From positions 1,302,001-1,366,000 of the forward strand of contig NZ_PCOC01000001.1 in NCBI RefSeq assembly GCF_002975205.1: a stretch of 64,000 nucleotides of DNA, written 5' to 3'. Shown here piece after piece: positions 9,044 through 19,422 of the stretch. The notes below the pieces were generated by a model. It was not told where the DNA came from, ran no database searches, and worked only from the letters and a program-made list of their open reading frames with translations. The stretch comes from Ochrobactrum vermis. Its GTDB lineage: Bacteria > Pseudomonadota > Alphaproteobacteria > Rhizobiales > Rhizobiaceae. Positions within the stretch are counted from its first letter, which is position 1, and each line of letters begins with the position of its first letter. Made by a program: the position numbers and the translations under genes.

Positions 9044-11482
9044 ATGACGGGTACTGAACAGAAGACACCGTTGGGTGGTTCTGAAGCGGGCGGTGCAGAC
9101 GGGCTCTATGCCGTTTTGCCGTTGCGTGACATCGTCGTTTTCCCGCATATGATCGTTCCGCTTTTTGTCGGCCGCGAAAAGTCCATTCGCGCGCTGGAGG
9201 AAGTGATGGGCGTGGACAAGCAGATCCTGCTCGCCACCCAGAAAAACGCTGCCGATGACGATCCGGCACCGGACGCGATTTATGAAATCGGCACGATTGC
9301 CAATGTATTGCAGCTCCTGAAGCTGCCGGACGGTACCGTCAAAGTGCTGGTCGAAGGTACGGCACGCGCCAAGGTTTCCAAGTTTACCGACCGCGAAGAC
9401 TACCACGAGGCCTATGCTGCGGCTTTGCCGGAGCCAGAGGAAGATGCCGTTGAGATGGAAGCACTGTCTCGCTCGGTGGTTTCCGACTTCGAAAACTACG
9501 TCAAGCTGAACAAGAAGATTTCGCCGGAAGTGGTTGGCGCCGCCAGCCAGATCGACGACTATTCGAAGCTTGCCGACACGGTTGCCTCGCATCTCGCGAT
9601 CAAGATTCCTGAAAAGCAGGAAATGCTGTCGATCCTCTCGGTGCGCGAGCGCCTTGAGAAGGCGCTTTCGTTCATGGAAGCCGAAATTTCGGTTCTGCAG
9701 GTAGAGAAGCGTATCCGCAGCCGCGTCAAGCGCCAGATGGAGAAGACGCAGCGCGAGTACTACCTCAACGAGCAGATGAAGGCGATCCAGAAGGAGCTTG
9801 GCGATGGTGAGGACGGTCGCGATGAAGCGGCTGAACTCGAAGAACGCATCAACAAGACCAAGCTTTCCAAGGAAGCCCGTGAAAAGGCTCAGGCGGAGCT
9901 GAAGAAGCTGCGCAGCATGAGCCCGATGTCTGCCGAAGCAACGGTCGTCCGCAACTATCTCGACTGGCTGTTGTCCATTCCTTGGGGCAAGAAGTCGAAG
10001 ATCAAGCAGGACTTGAACTTTGCCGAAGGCGTACTTGGCGACGATCACTTTGGTCTTGAAAAGGTCAAGGAGCGCATTGTCGAGTATCTCGCAGTGCAGG
10101 CTCGCTCGACCAAGATCAAGGGCCCGATCCTCTGCCTCGTCGGACCTCCCGGCGTCGGCAAGACCTCGCTCGCCCGTTCGATTGCCAAGGCTACCGGCCG
10201 TGAATATGTCCGTATGTCGCTCGGCGGCGTGCGTGACGAGGCTGAAATCCGCGGTCATCGCCGCACCTATATCGGCTCGATGCCCGGCAAGGTCATCCAG
10301 TCGATGAAGAAGGCGAAGAAGTCCAATCCGCTTTTCCTGCTCGATGAAATCGACAAGATGGGCCAGGACTTCCGTGGCGATCCGTCATCGGCCATGCTCG
10401 AGGTGCTGGACCCTGAACAGAACTCGACCTTCATGGATCACTACCTTGAGGTCGAATATGATCTGTCGAACGTCATGTTCGTGACGACGGCCAACACGCT
10501 GAACATTCCTGGTCCGTTGCTGGACCGTATGGAAGTCATCCGTATTGCCGGCTACACCGAAGATGAAAAGCTCGAAATTGCCAAGCGGCACCTGCTGCCG
10601 AAGGCGATCAAGGATCACGCCCTGCAGCCGAAGGAGTTTTCGGTCACGGACGAAGCACTGCGCAATGTTATCCGCCTCTACACGCGGGAAGCAGGCGTGC
10701 GTAGCCTCGAACGCGAATTGATGACTCTGGCGCGTAAGGCCGTGACCGAAATCCTGAAGTCGAAGAAGAAGTCGGTGAAAATCACCGAAAAGAATCTCTC
10801 CGACTATCTGGGTGTCGAGCGGTACCGCTTCGGTCAGATCGACGGCGAAGATCAGGTTGGTGTTGTTACGGGGCTTGCCTGGACGGAAGTCGGCGGCGAG
10901 TTGCTGACCATCGAAGGCGTCATGATGCCCGGTAAGGGCCGCATGACCGTCACGGGTAACCTCCGCGACGTGATGAAGGAATCGATTTCTGCGGCGGCAT
11001 CTTATGTCCGCTCGCGTGCGGTTGATTTCGGCATCGAGCCTCCGCTGTTCGACAAGCGCGACATCCACGTGCACGTGCCGGAAGGTGCTACGCCAAAGGA
11101 CGGTCCGTCCGCCGGTATCGCCATGGTCACGGCGATTGTATCCGTGCTGACCGGTATCCCCGTTCGCAAGGACATCGCAATGACGGGCGAGGTCACCTTG
11201 CGCGGTCGTGTCCTGCCAATCGGCGGCCTCAAGGAAAAGCTCCTCGCGGCTCTGCGTGGCGGCATCAAGAAGGTTCTGATTCCGGAAGAAAACGCCAAGG
11301 ATCTGGTGGATATTCCTGACAACGTGAAGAACAGTCTTGAGATCGTTCCGGTTTCCCGTGTGGGTGAAGTCCTCAGGCACGCTCTGGTTCGCGAACCTGA
11401 GCCGATTGAATGGACGGAACCTGCAACCCCGGCGACCGTGCCTTCGGTTGAGGAAGACGCAGGGGCGACGACAGCTCACTAA
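9044..11482 (+). CDS. lon: ATP-dependent protease Lon (LonA)
   Basis: 812 residues. The N-terminal substrate-binding domain begins [20 protein letters not shown]. The AAA+ domain has Walker [14 protein letters not shown] and Walker [10 protein letters not shown]. The C-terminal peptidase domain has the Ser in [11 protein letters not shown] and the Lys in [15 protein letters not shown]. Lon degrades misfolded and short-lived regulatory proteins. It starts at ATG 9044 after GAGAAAGGAC. Like clpX, its stop codon is made by a mosaic repeat. Confidence 0.97.
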   Translation: MTGTEQKTPLGGSEAGGADGLYAVLPLRDIVVFPHMIVPLFVGREKSIRALEEVMGVDKQILLATQKNAADDDPAPDAIYEIGTIANVLQLLKLPDGTVKVLVEGTARAKVSKFTDREDYHEAYAAALPEPEEDAVEMEALSRSVVSDFENYVKLNKKISPEVVGAASQIDDYSKLADTVASHLAIKIPEKQEMLSILSVRERLEKALSFMEAEISVLQVEKRIRSRVKRQMEKTQREYYLNEQMKAIQKELGDGEDGRDEAAELEERINKTKLSKEAREKAQAELKKLRSMSPMSAEATVVRNYLDWLLSIPWGKKSKIKQDLNFAEGVLGDDHFGLEKVKERIVEYLAVQARSTKIKGPILCLVGPPGVGKTSLARSIAKATGREYVRMSLGGVRDEAEIRGHRRTYIGSMPGKVIQSMKKAKKSNPLFLLDEIDKMGQDFRGDPSSAMLEVLDPEQNSTFMDHYLEVEYDLSNVMFVTTANTLNIPGPLLDRMEVIRIAGYTEDEKLEIAKRHLLPKAIKDHALQPKEFSVTDEALRNVIRLYTREAGVRSLERELMTLARKAVTEILKSKKKSVKITEKNLSDYLGVERYRFGQIDGEDQVGVVTGLAWTEVGGELLTIEGVMMPGKGRMTVTGNLRDVMKESISAAASYVRSRAVDFGIEPPLFDKRDIHVHVPEGATPKDGPSAGIAMVTAIVSVLTGIPVRKDIAMTGEVTLRGRVLPIGGLKEKLLAALRGGIKKVLIPEENAKDLVDIPDNVKNSLEIVPVSRVGEVLRHALVREPEPIEWTEPATPATVPSVEEDAGATTAH

Positions 11483-11577
11483 AGCATTTCCAGCAAAACT
11501 GCGAAGCGGTTTTGCGTTGGGTAATGCGTCGTAACGACGTGCCTGTCTGGAAACCCGCGAAGCGGTTTGCAGACAGG
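11480..11577. repeat. Composite palindromic repeat at the lon stop
   Basis: Starts TAAAGCATTTCCAGCAAAA, whose TAA is the lon stop. It continues with GCGTCG-TAA-CGACGT and an imperfect long hairpin at 11542-11577 (CCTGTCTG ... CAGACAGG). It shares its first 19 bases with the repeat after clpX. Confidence 0.75.
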
Positions 11578-11663
11578 ATACGTACTGAAATGAACTTTCG
11601 GTGGGCGATTCTGATTCAGTCGGATAGTCCCGCTGGAAGCTGTCTAACAGGACCAACAATCGA

Positions 11664-11689
11664 AATGCCGGGCAAATTGCCCGGCATTT
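11664..11689 (+). terminator. First terminator between lon and hupB
   Basis: Perfect hairpin AATGCCGGGCAA / TTGCCCGGCATT, followed by TTCTGTG, a weak T-tract. Confidence 0.8.
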
Positions 11690-11697
11690 CTGTGTTT

Positions 11698-11722
11698 AAC
11701 CCCGGTTTTCCGGGGTTTTTTC
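11698..11722 (+). terminator. Second terminator between lon and hupB
   Basis: AACCCCGG-TTTT-CCGGGGTT followed by six T residues, only eight bases after the first hairpin. The tandem arrangement would insulate hupB from lon. Confidence 0.88.
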
Positions 11723-11725
11723 ACG

Positions 11726-11760
11726 TTGACAGGCTTGGTTTGTGAAACGATTTGAATAAA
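11726..11760 (+). promoter_or_regulatory. Candidate hupB promoter
   Basis: A consensus TTGACA (-35) at 11726-11731 lies directly after the terminator T-tract. A weak -10 (GATTTG or TGAATA) occurs about 17-22 bases on, and the hupB ribosome site GAAAGGA starts near 11803. Confidence 0.45.
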
Positions 11761-11815
11761 CTCCCCCCAATCCGGTCACGTTATCCGTTCCGGTAGATAA
11801 AGAAAGGAAATGCCA

Positions 11816-12091
11816 ATGAACAAGAACGAATTGGTTGCCGCAGTTGCGGAAAAGGGCGGTCTGACGAAGGCTGATGCCGGTACTGCTGTTGACGCTGTAC
11901 TCGCTGCTGTTACGGGTGCCCTGAAGGCTGGTGAAGAAGTCCGTCTGCCTGGCTTCGGCGTTTTCTCCGTTTCGCATCGCGCTGCCTCGACCGGCCGTAA
12001 CCCATCGACCGGCAAGGAAGTTGCTATCCCGGCTCGCAACGTGCCGAAGTTCTCGGCCGGCAAGGGCCTGAAGGACGCCGTAAACGGCTAA
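11816..12091 (+). CDS. hupB: DNA-binding protein HU
   Basis: 91 residues, the HU/IHF family length. The chosen start is ATG 11816 (MNKNELVAAVAEKGG), spaced seven bases from GAAAGGA; an ATG six bases earlier is too close to it. The DNA-arm signature GRNPSTGKEVAIPARNVP is present near residue 58. HU is an abundant, sequence-independent DNA-bending protein of the nucleoid. The clpX-lon-hupB order is widely conserved in proteobacteria. Confidence 0.95.
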   Translation: MNKNELVAAVAEKGGLTKADAGTAVDAVLAAVTGALKAGEEVRLPGFGVFSVSHRAASTGRNPSTGKEVAIPARNVPKFSAGKGLKDAVNG

Positions 12092-12177
12092 TCATGATCT
12101 GGAGGGTGAAAGCTCTTCGAACGGATCGTGACGATAAATTTCTGGCCACCGCGGCTCTGTCGCGAATGGCTGTCGAG

Positions 12178-12206
12178 AAGGCCCGGTTCATCCGGGCTTT
12201 TTTCGT
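12178..12206 (+). terminator. Rho-independent terminator after hupB
   Basis: AGGCCCGG-TTCA-TCCGGGCTTTTTT hairpin with T-tract, 87 bases after the hupB stop. The remainder of the gap to 12418 shows no supported gene. Confidence 0.88.
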
Positions 12207-12418
12207 AAGTATGATAGGCGCGTGGCTGGTTGATTTTGGTCGAGCCCGGCTTCTACGAGCCAAAAATATCCGTCAAGATTCTGGCCAACGCACATACGGT
12301 TGCCAGCGGCAACAGCCAATCGAAAAAGATATCCGGATTTTTCATGAGTGAAAAAGTACTCGGTTGATCAAGCGAAACTGCACCGCCAAATGGCATCATT
12401 TGGCGGCTGTAAGTGTTA

Positions 12419-12679
12419 TCAGACGATTTTCAGCAGGGAGGATCTCTTCCCGAAGATCAAATCGGTACGCAACCTGCCATTGCGGGAAAAGCAATAGGTT
12501 GCGGTGGGCCGAGAGGCGCAGATGGATTTGACAAACCGTAGCGCTGACGGACGGTCAATGAAAAGTCCTCCTACAAGCCCCTGCCGATCATAGACGATCC
12601 AGCGCCGTGTCGTTTCTTCTTCTATAATAAAACGTGGCTGCCGATGGGCCACGACATTTCTCTGTTCTTTCGTCGTCAT
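12419..12679 (-). CDS. Small conserved-type hypothetical protein
   Basis: 86 residues from the ATG at 12679, which follows GATGAGG on the minus strand. The frame stays open 27 codons further upstream, but that part overlaps the next gene and lacks a ribosome site. The product is basic and soluble, with ETTRRWIVYDRQGLVGGLFIDR followed by a helical segment SALRFVKSICASR. I do not recognise a family. It lies downstream of a small membrane-protein gene in the same direction. Confidence 0.55.
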   Translation of the reverse strand: MTTKEQRNVVAHRQPRFIIEEETTRRWIVYDRQGLVGGLFIDRPSALRFVKSICASRPTATYCFSRNGRLRTDLIFGKRSSLLKIV

Positions 12680-12710
12680 GACACTTGCCTCATCCCAGCG
12701 GTTCCGACGA

Positions 12711-12899
12711 TCATCGTGCGAGTTGCATAATGATGAATGCCAGGACAACGCCTGCTCCAATGACTGCGGTCAAACGGAGTAGTATGTTGATATCCTCGCG
12801 CAGCTCCGCTTCGGTGACTGCTGTATTGACGATTGGCGGTGTTTCCTGTGTACGCTTTGCTTTGTTCAGGTAGAAAAAAAGGCTCAATTTTCCGTACAT
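12711..12899 (-). CDS. Small single-pass membrane protein, function unknown
   Basis: 62 residues. A short N-terminus MYGKLSLFFYLNKAK is followed by a polar stretch and one clear C-terminal membrane helix (about 41-61, RLTAVIGAGVVLAFIIMQL). It begins at ATG 12899 and ends 32 bases before the next minus-strand gene starts. No enzymatic motif is visible and no family is recognised. Confidence 0.5.
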   Translation of the reverse strand: MYGKLSLFFYLNKAKRTQETPPIVNTAVTEAELREDINILLRLTAVIGAGVVLAFIIMQLAR

Positions 12900-12963
12900 G
12901 ATCGTAATCTCGCTTCTGAAGACTGCACAATGTTTCTACAGTTGCTGTTTAGCTGACAGCCTT

Positions 12964-13929
12964 TCAGTGACGTATCATCGCGATGGAACTGACTGCCTGC
13001 CGGTGTTGTGCTATGAGTGCCGCAGATGTTTCTTCCACATGGTCAATGGCTGCACAGGCTCGGCGAATGGCGCTGGCTGTTTCTTCGCTGACGGCGACCA
13101 ACGGCAGCCGCACATCCGGGGAGAGACCCCGGCGATGGTGCAAAGCGTATTTCACTGGAACGGGATTGGTATCTTGTTCCATCGCTGTCAGAAGCGGCTT
13201 CAATTTGAAGCCGAGCGTCCGCGCGGTGCAGGAGTCGGCCCGTCTGCAGGTTTCGTAAAGCTCTACAGTTGTTGCAGGAAGCACATTTGATATGACCGAA
13301 ATCATCCCGTTGCCGCCTTCCAAATTAAAGGGAACAGCGGTTGCATCATGGCCGGACAGCAGCAGCAGCCGGTCGCCGATGCGGCGAATGAAGCGTTTAG
13401 GTCGATCAAGATCGCCAGTTGCATCTTTGATACCAATGATTGTCGGTAGCTCACTCAACCGTTCGATTGTTTCCAGTGAAAGATCGATACCTGTGCGCTT
13501 TGGAACATTATAAAGGATGATTGGTATCTGGACGTTGCGAGCTACGGCTTCAAAATGGCGAAACAGCCCCTCCTGCGATGGGCAGTTATAGTAGGGGGTA
13601 ACGATCAGCGCTGCGTCAGCACCACACGCGGCCGCAGCGCTCGTCAATGCAATAGTTGAAAGAGTATCGTTGGTACCTGTTCCCGCAACGACAGGCACAC
13701 GTCTTGCCGATACTTCAACACAGGTTTTGATAAGGCTGATTTTTTCCGCCGTATTGAGAGTGGGGGCTTCCCCGGTCGTGCCGCAAGGGGAAAGGGCATG
13801 TATGCCTTCTCCAATTTGCCAGTCTACCAAGTCAGCGAAAACCTTGTGCGCCACTTCTCCATTCTCAAAAGGCGTGACAAGAGCCGTGGTTACTCCGCTC
13901 AATCTGGTTCTGAGTTCGTCATAAGCCAT
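12964..13929 (-). CDS. Dihydrodipicolinate synthase family protein (DapA-like)
   Basis: 321 residues with the DapA/NanA TIM-barrel fold. The first signature SPCGTTGEAPTL, the conserved tyrosine in IILYNVPKRTG and the Schiff-base lysine in IIGIKDATGD are all present. True DapA condenses pyruvate with aspartate semialdehyde in lysine synthesis. The family also holds sugar-acid aldolases, so the substrate is uncertain. No other lysine gene is nearby, and the last 40 residues diverge from typical DapA. Start ATG 13929 follows GGAG. Confidence 0.75.
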   Translation of the reverse strand: MAYDELRTRLSGVTTALVTPFENGEVAHKVFADLVDWQIGEGIHALSPCGTTGEAPTLNTAEKISLIKTCVEVSARRVPVVAGTGTNDTLSTIALTSAAAACGADAALIVTPYYNCPSQEGLFRHFEAVARNVQIPIILYNVPKRTGIDLSLETIERLSELPTIIGIKDATGDLDRPKRFIRRIGDRLLLLSGHDATAVPFNLEGGNGMISVISNVLPATTVELYETCRRADSCTARTLGFKLKPLLTAMEQDTNPVPVKYALHHRRGLSPDVRLPLVAVSEETASAIRRACAAIDHVEETSAALIAQHRQAVSSIAMIRH

Positions 13930-14184
13930 TGTTCTGGATCTCCGTTACCCGAGTTCACGGCTGAAAGCGAACCTGCGTATCTTACACAAGCCGTTCGGAA
14001 AGCAGCCTGACTGGGCAGTGAACAAGCTATGAGCCCCGGCGTATAAATTCGAGATCAGGAGCGAAGCTGGAGCATTAGAAAGTCATATATTGGCTCCGAA
14101 TGTTTTGCGCCTCTGTCGGATCGCATCCGTGCAAATGCGTTGTGCTTTCATGTCCTCTTTTTTGCTGGGAAACTGAAATAGCCC

Positions 14185-14212
14185 AAAAAAAAACCGGGCA
14201 CTAGGCCCGGCT
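14185..14212 (-). terminator. Rho-independent terminator after uvrA
   Basis: On the minus strand GCCGGGCC-TAGT-GCCCGG is followed by nine T residues. The space between it and the dapA-like start (13930-14184) should hold that gene's promoter; no other gene was seen there. Confidence 0.92.
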
Positions 14213-14237
14213 TCCAATACCTTTCATTGCCTGCCGC

Positions 14238-17162
14238 TTATTCAGCAGCTTCTGAACTGCGCTTGGGGCGACGCTCCAGCAGTTCCTTGAGGAAGTGGCC
14301 GGTATAAGACCGCTTCTCCTGCACGATGTCTTCCGGACGACCCACGGCAACAATCTCGCCGCCGCCATCGCCACCTTCTGGTCCAAGGTCGATTACCCAA
14401 TCGGCAGTCTTGATGACCTCCAGATTATGCTCGATCACAACGACCGTGTTGCCCTGTTCTACCAGCTCGTGCAGCACTTCAAGCAGCTTTGCCACATCGT
14501 GGAAGTGCAGGCCGGTCGTCGGCTCATCCAGAATGTAGAGCGTACGGCCCGTTGCACGGCGCGACAGTTCCTTGGCAAGCTTCACGCGCTGCGCTTCACC
14601 ACCCGAAAGCGTCGTCGCCTGCTGGCCAACCTTGATATAGCCGAGGCCGACCTTGACGAGCGTTTCCATCTTGTCGCGCACCGCAGGCACGGCTGAGAAG
14701 AACTCAGCGCCTTCCTCAACGGTCATATCCAGCACATCGGCAATGGACTTGCCCTTGAACAGGACTTCCAGCGTTTCGCGGTTGTAGCGCTTGCCGTGGC
14801 AGACGTCGCAGGTCACATAGACATCCGGCAGGAAGTGCATCTCGATCTTGATGACTCCATCGCCCTGACAGGCCTCGCAGCGTCCACCCTTCACATTGAA
14901 CGAGAAGCGGCCCGGCTGATACCCGCGTGCCTTGGCTTCCGGCAGACCCGCAAACCAGTCGCGGATCGGCGTGAAGGCGCCGGTGTATGTTGCCGGGTTG
15001 GAGCGCGGCGTACGACCGATAGGTGACTGGTCAATATCAATCACCTTGTCGAGGAACTCCAACCCCTCGATACGGTCATGCTCCGCCGGGTGTTCGCGCG
15101 AGCCCATGATGCGGCGCGAAGCAGCCTTGTACAGGGTTTCGATCAGGAAGGTGGACTTGCCGCCGCCTGAAACGCCGGTGACGGCGGTGAACGTGCCAAG
15201 CGGAATATCCGCCGAGACATTTTTCAGGTTGTTGCCGCGCGCGCCCATGACCTTGATGCGCTTGGACTTTGAAATCTTGCGGCGTTCCGCCGGAACAGCA
15301 ACTTCCATCGCGCCTGACAGATATTTGCCGGTCAGCGAGTTCGCATTGGACATCACGTCCTGTGGCGACCCTTGAGCAATGATCTTGCCACCATGGACGC
15401 CTGCCGCCGGGCCGATATCGACCACATAATCGGCAGTCAGGATCGCATCCTCGTCATGCTCGACCACAATGACCGTATTGCCGAGATCGCGCAGGTGGCG
15501 CAGCGTATCGAGAAGCCGGGCATTGTCGCGCTGATGCAAACCAATGGATGGTTCATCCAGCACGTAAAGCACGCCGGTCAGGCCGGAGCCGATCTGCGAG
15601 GCAAGACGGATACGCTGGCTTTCGCCACCTGACAACGTGCCGGAATTACGTGCCAGCGTCAGATAATCGAGGCCGACATCGTTGAGGAACTGCAGGCGCT
15701 CGCGAATTTCCTTGAGGATGCGGGCGGCAATTTCGCGCTGCTTGTCATTGAAGCTGCCATCGACGTCACGGAACCAGGCATCGGCCTTGCGGATCGACAT
15801 TCCCGTGATCTCGCCGATGTGCTTCATGCCGATCTTTACCGCCAGTGCTTCCGGTTTCAGGCGATAACCGCTGCAGGCAGGGCAGGGCGTCGAGGCCATG
15901 AAACGCTCGATATCTTCACGCGACCAGGCGGAATCGGTCTCCTTCCAGCGGCGCTCCAGATTCGGGATCACACCTTCAAAAGGCTTTGTCGTCTGGTAGG
16001 AGCGCAGGCCGTCATCATATTGGAAAGTGATTTCCTTGCCCTTGGTGCCATAGAGAATGGCCTGCTGGGATTCTTCCGGAAGATCTGCCCAGCGTGCGCC
16101 TATCTTGAATCCAAAGGCTTTGCCAAGCGCTTCCAGTGTCTGATTGTAGTAGGGTGACGAAGATCGCGCCCATGGGGCAATCGCGCCGTCCTTCAACACT
16201 GCCGTTTCATCGGGAACGATCAGGTTCGGATCGATGGCCTGCTGCGTGCCGAGGCCGTCGCAGGTCGGGCAGGCGCCGAACGGATTGTTGAACGAGAACA
16301 GGCGCGGCTCGATTTCAGGAATGGTGAAACCGGAAACCGGGCATGCGAACTTTTCCGAAAACAGAATGCGCTCATGCGTTTCGTTGGCCGATTTGTTGGC
16401 CGCGCCGCCTTCTGCTGTTTCTTCAGGCGGCAGCGGCTTGTCCGCGAATTCGGCAACGGCCAGACCCTCGGCAAGCTTGAGACTGGTTTCGAGGCTGTCG
16501 GCGAGGCGGGTCGACAGGTCAGCGCGCACCACAACGCGGTCGACCACCACATCGATGTCGTGTTTGTACTTCTTGTCCAGTGCCGGAACATCGGCGATTT
16601 CATAGAAGGTACCGTCTACCTTGACGCGCTGAAAACCCTTTTTCTGAAGCTCAGCCAGTTCCTTCTTGTACTCGCCCTTGCGACCACGAACGATGGGCGC
16701 GAGGATATAAAGGCGGGTGCCTTCTTCCAGTGTCAAGACGCGGTCGACCATCTGGCTGACCGTCTGGCTTTCGATGGGAAGGCCGGTCGCCGGCGAATAG
16801 GGCACACCTACGCGCGCAAAGAGCAGGCGCATGTAGTCGTAGATTTCAGTGACGGTGCCAACCGTCGAACGCGGATTGCGGCTCGTCGTCTTCTGTTCGA
16901 TCGAAATGGCAGGCGACAGGCCGTCGATCTGGTCGACATCCGGCTTCTGCATCATTTCGAGGAACTGGCGCGCATAGGCCGAAAGGCTTTCGACATAGCG
17001 GCGCTGGCCTTCCGCATAGATCGTATCGAAGGCAAGCGAGGATTTGCCCGAGCCGGAAAGCCCAGTCATCACGATCAGCTTGTCGCGAGGCAGATCGAGG
17101 TCGACATTCTTCAGATTGTGTTCGCGCGCGCCACGTATGGAAATGAATTTCTGATCGCTCAT
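14238..17162 (-). CDS. uvrA: Excinuclease ABC subunit A
   Basis: 974 residues from the ATG at 17162 ([19 protein letters not shown]). A longer frame to 17219 lacks family similarity. It has two ABC modules: Walker [14 protein letters not shown] near residue 31 and [11 protein letters not shown] in the second half, with LSGGE signatures in both. There are two zinc clusters, CPVSGF ... CPTC and CEAC ... CDVCH. UvrA dimers detect bulky DNA lesions and load UvrB. A LexA-type box lies 139 bases upstream, so SOS induction is expected. Confidence 0.98.
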   Translation of the reverse strand: MSDQKFISIRGAREHNLKNVDLDLPRDKLIVMTGLSGSGKSSLAFDTIYAEGQRRYVESLSAYARQFLEMMQKPDVDQIDGLSPAISIEQKTTSRNPRSTVGTVTEIYDYMRLLFARVGVPYSPATGLPIESQTVSQMVDRVLTLEEGTRLYILAPIVRGRKGEYKKELAELQKKGFQRVKVDGTFYEIADVPALDKKYKHDIDVVVDRVVVRADLSTRLADSLETSLKLAEGLAVAEFADKPLPPEETAEGGAANKSANETHERILFSEKFACPVSGFTIPEIEPRLFSFNNPFGACPTCDGLGTQQAIDPNLIVPDETAVLKDGAIAPWARSSSPYYNQTLEALGKAFGFKIGARWADLPEESQQAILYGTKGKEITFQYDDGLRSYQTTKPFEGVIPNLERRWKETDSAWSREDIERFMASTPCPACSGYRLKPEALAVKIGMKHIGEITGMSIRKADAWFRDVDGSFNDKQREIAARILKEIRERLQFLNDVGLDYLTLARNSGTLSGGESQRIRLASQIGSGLTGVLYVLDEPSIGLHQRDNARLLDTLRHLRDLGNTVIVVEHDEDAILTADYVVDIGPAAGVHGGKIIAQGSPQDVMSNANSLTGKYLSGAMEVAVPAERRKISKSKRIKVMGARGNNLKNVSADIPLGTFTAVTGVSGGGKSTFLIETLYKAASRRIMGSREHPAEHDRIEGLEFLDKVIDIDQSPIGRTPRSNPATYTGAFTPIRDWFAGLPEAKARGYQPGRFSFNVKGGRCEACQGDGVIKIEMHFLPDVYVTCDVCHGKRYNRETLEVLFKGKSIADVLDMTVEEGAEFFSAVPAVRDKMETLVKVGLGYIKVGQQATTLSGGEAQRVKLAKELSRRATGRTLYILDEPTTGLHFHDVAKLLEVLHELVEQGNTVVVIEHNLEVIKTADWVIDLGPEGGDGGGEIVAVGRPEDIVQEKRSYTGHFLKELLERRPKRSSEAAE

Positions 17163-17300
17163 TCCGCGTCCTGCCTGCTCATGATGCCATGGATAAACGG
17201 GCGCCGAATGGTGAAACACGTCGGGCCGGTCTCTAATATGGGGTGAAACCCTCCAATAAGAAGGGGGCTCCGGTCATTCATCGGTGCACTCTTATCATTA

Positions 17301-17315
17301 GAACAAATATCGAAC
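17301..17315. promoter_or_regulatory. LexA (SOS) box upstream of uvrA
   Basis: GAAC-AAATATC-GAAC, a direct repeat with seven bases between, which is the alphaproteobacterial LexA operator. It lies 139 bases before the uvrA start. Confidence 0.8.
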
Positions 17316-17708
17316 AACCAGCCTTCTGATAGGCGATACGAAATGTGAACGCAAGAGCGTTGACTGTCACTCCTGACAGGAGCAGACTGCCCTTACTCGC
17401 TGATAGCGGAGAGGTGCCGCGGTGGGATGACACGGCATCGGCAAGAGGTCCGCAGGAGGCGGGGAGACCCAGTAGGGAGGTAAAGGAGCATGAGTCCACC
17501 TGACTACAGTGCCTAGCTTTCACAGAGATGAAAGCACAATCCGTTTCGGTTGCGGCAGCATCTTTTCGCAAGGAATGATGCCTCGTTGATTGAAAGTGTG
17601 ATTGCCGACAATTTGAATTTGCGCGGAATGCAAATGGCCGTGCGCCTTTGTGATCCGAAAAGACCTGCCGACGAATTAATGTCGACACATGAGCATTGCT
17701 CAAACCCC

Positions 17709-17751
17709 AAGCCCTGCGCGCCAAAGATACAGTGAGCGGCAGGGCTTTTTC
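17709..17751 (+). terminator. Orphan terminator between uvrA and ssb
   Basis: Nine-pair stem AAGCCCTGC / GCAGGGCTT with a 21-base loop, then TTT. No annotated gene precedes it on this strand, so it suggests an unannotated short transcript. Confidence 0.7.
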
Positions 17752-17949
17752 TTGGAAGCTGATCCGGTTGCGCGGCGCGGACGTTTTGGCTCCATAAGGA
17801 TGGCCGGTGAGGCTGTTTTGAAATTAAGGCAGATGCCGTTTTGGGCTCTGAAATAAGGCAAAGTGCATCTTCATCGCGATAAACGATGTAAAAACCCGTC
17901 AAAAATTGTGGCGAACGCACGACTTTTTTACGTCGAAAGGTTGCATTTT

Positions 17950-17964
17950 GAACAAAACAAGAAC
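17950..17964. promoter_or_regulatory. LexA (SOS) box upstream of ssb
   Basis: GAAC-AAAACAA-GAAC, the same direct-repeat format as the uvrA box, 189 bases before the ssb start. Confidence 0.8.
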
Positions 17965-18152
17965 ATAAACTCTGTGGACATTGACAAATTCACCGCGCTG
18001 GATTGAGCGCGCATCAAGTCAGTCCTGTAAGGTGAACATATGAGTTTCTGGTGATGGCGCATCGTTGCGCCTGATCTTTCATTTGGAAAGTACCTCTTGT
18101 CCGTGCAGGGACGTGCGGAGAGTGTGCATGCGAGACCCGGAGTAGTTTTTCG

Positions 18153-18671
18153 ATGGCTGGTAGCGTCAACAAAGTCATTCTGGTCGGCAATCTTGGTGCC
18201 GATCCGGAAATTCGTCGTCTGAATTCGGGCGATGTGGTCGCCAATCTGCGCATTGCAACGTCGGAAAGCTGGCGCGACCGTCAGAGCGGCGAACGCAAGG
18301 ATCGCACCGAATGGCACAGCGTCGTCATTTTCAATGAGAACCTTGCCAAGGTTGCGGAACAATATCTGAAGAAGGGCGCCAAGGTTTATATCGAAGGCGC
18401 GCTCCAGACCCGCAAATGGCAGGATCAGAACGGAAACGACCGCTATTCGACGGAAGTTGTGCTGCAAAAGTTCCGTGGTGAACTGCAGATGCTAGACAGC
18501 CGTGGTGAAGGTGGCGGCGAAGGCCGCTCGTTTGGCGGTGGCGGCGGCAATCGCAACCAAATGTCGGATTATTCCGGCGGCGGCGGTGATTTTGGTTCGT
18601 CCGGCCCGTCTTCGGGTGGTGGCAGCGGTGGTGGCTTCTCACGCGATCTGGACGACGAAATTCCGTTCTGA
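18153..18671 (+). CDS. ssb: Single-stranded DNA-binding protein
   Basis: 172 residues. The N-terminal OB fold starts [21 protein letters not shown] and includes [21 protein letters not shown] glycine-rich flexible linker follows (about 125-162). The acidic tip DLDDEIPF that recruits repair and replication partners is intact. It works at replication forks and in repair. It is divergent from uvrA, and the LexA box upstream fits SOS control. Confidence 0.97.
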   Translation: MAGSVNKVILVGNLGADPEIRRLNSGDVVANLRIATSESWRDRQSGERKDRTEWHSVVIFNENLAKVAEQYLKKGAKVYIEGALQTRKWQDQNGNDRYSTEVVLQKFRGELQMLDSRGEGGGEGRSFGGGGGNRNQMSDYSGGGGDFGSSGPSSGGGSGGGFSRDLDDEIPF

Positions 18672-18707
18672 TAGTAAACATCATCCAGTTTATAAGTGAA
18701 ATGCGAT

Positions 18708-18733
18708 AAGGCGCTGTTTTACAGCGCCTTTTC
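18708..18733 (+). terminator. Rho-independent terminator after ssb
   Basis: AAGGCGCTG-TTTT-ACAGCGCCTTTTC hairpin with a short T-tract. Confidence 0.88.
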
Positions 18734-18787
18734 TGTTTCTCTCATGCTTCTAAAGCACGGTGTCGGCTTGCGATTTCGTAATCCCTG

Positions 18788-19201
18788 TCAGCGCGACTTT
18801 TCTTCGAATGTAATCTGCTCGCCGTCTTCTTTGGTGAACGAAGCAAGAGGGTTTTCCAGAAGAGCCAGAACCAGTTCGGAGGGGCGGCACAGCCTGGTGC
18901 CACGCGGCGTTTCGACGATGGGCCGGTTGATCAGAATCGGATGAGCCATCATGAAGTCGATCAGCTCGTCGTCGGTCCATTTCAGATCGGACAGGCCGAG
19001 TTCGACATAGGGTGTGCCTTTCTCACGCAGCAATTCACGCGGCGTAAGGCTCATGGCCGTCAGCAGTCCGACCAGACGCTCCCGCGTGGGCGGATTCTGC
19101 ACATATTCGACAATGACGGGTTCTTCGCCACTGGCGCGGATCATCGCCAGCGTATTGCGCGAGGTGCCGCATTTCGGGTTGTGGAAAATAGTGACGGCCA
19201 T
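18788..19201 (-). CDS. arsC: ArsC-family (glutaredoxin-dependent) arsenate reductase
   Basis: 137 residues from ATG 19201, preceded by AGGAAAA. The catalytic Cys11 sits in HNPKCGTSRNTL, and the two conserved arginines in RPIVETPRGTRLCRP. These are the residues that reduce arsenate with glutathione and glutaredoxin in the plasmid R773 ArsC type. No arsR or arsenite pump gene is adjacent. It may therefore be a general ArsC/Spx-like reductase rather than a dedicated resistance gene. Confidence 0.8.
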   Translation of the reverse strand: MAVTIFHNPKCGTSRNTLAMIRASGEEPVIVEYVQNPPTRERLVGLLTAMSLTPRELLREKGTPYVELGLSDLKWTDDELIDFMMAHPILINRPIVETPRGTRLCRPSELVLALLENPLASFTKEDGEQITFEEKSR

Positions 19202-19422
19202 CAGAGTTTTCCTGTCTGGGTTGGCGACTTCTGAACGATACCCTGTTCGTACCAGCGTCTGGAGCGGTTCACCATCCAGACACCGAAAAGATAACCAACG
19301 GGTTCGGCGCAAGGAGAAAAAGCAGAGCCCCAAAGATCTTGCCCCGGCTCGACTTTCGGTTGCGACTCGGTCTTTGGTTCGCATCTAATTCTTGTGTATT
19401 TACAAAAGCTTTGGTGGGGAAA

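Larger units (their letters stand above)
17163..18152. other. Long uvrA-ssb divergent intergenic region
   Basis: 990 bases without a confident gene. It holds a LexA box near each flanking gene, a CTCCTG-A-CAGGAG palindrome at 17370-17382 and a good + strand terminator at 17709-17751. The terminator implies a short transcript starting upstream of it. One small frame (17628-17735, 35 codons, MQMAVRLCDPKRPADELMST at its start) ends inside the terminator loop and is not convincing as a protein. A non-coding RNA is possible. Confidence 0.55.

Noticed and set aside
12094..12351. An 85-codon frame after hupB
   Set aside because: It passes through the hupB terminator and has no ribosome site or family likeness.
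17278..17920. Minus-strand frames of 135-148 codons between uvrA and ssb
   Set aside because: Their composition is cysteine/serine-rich and random-looking, they overlap each other, and they cross the + strand terminator.
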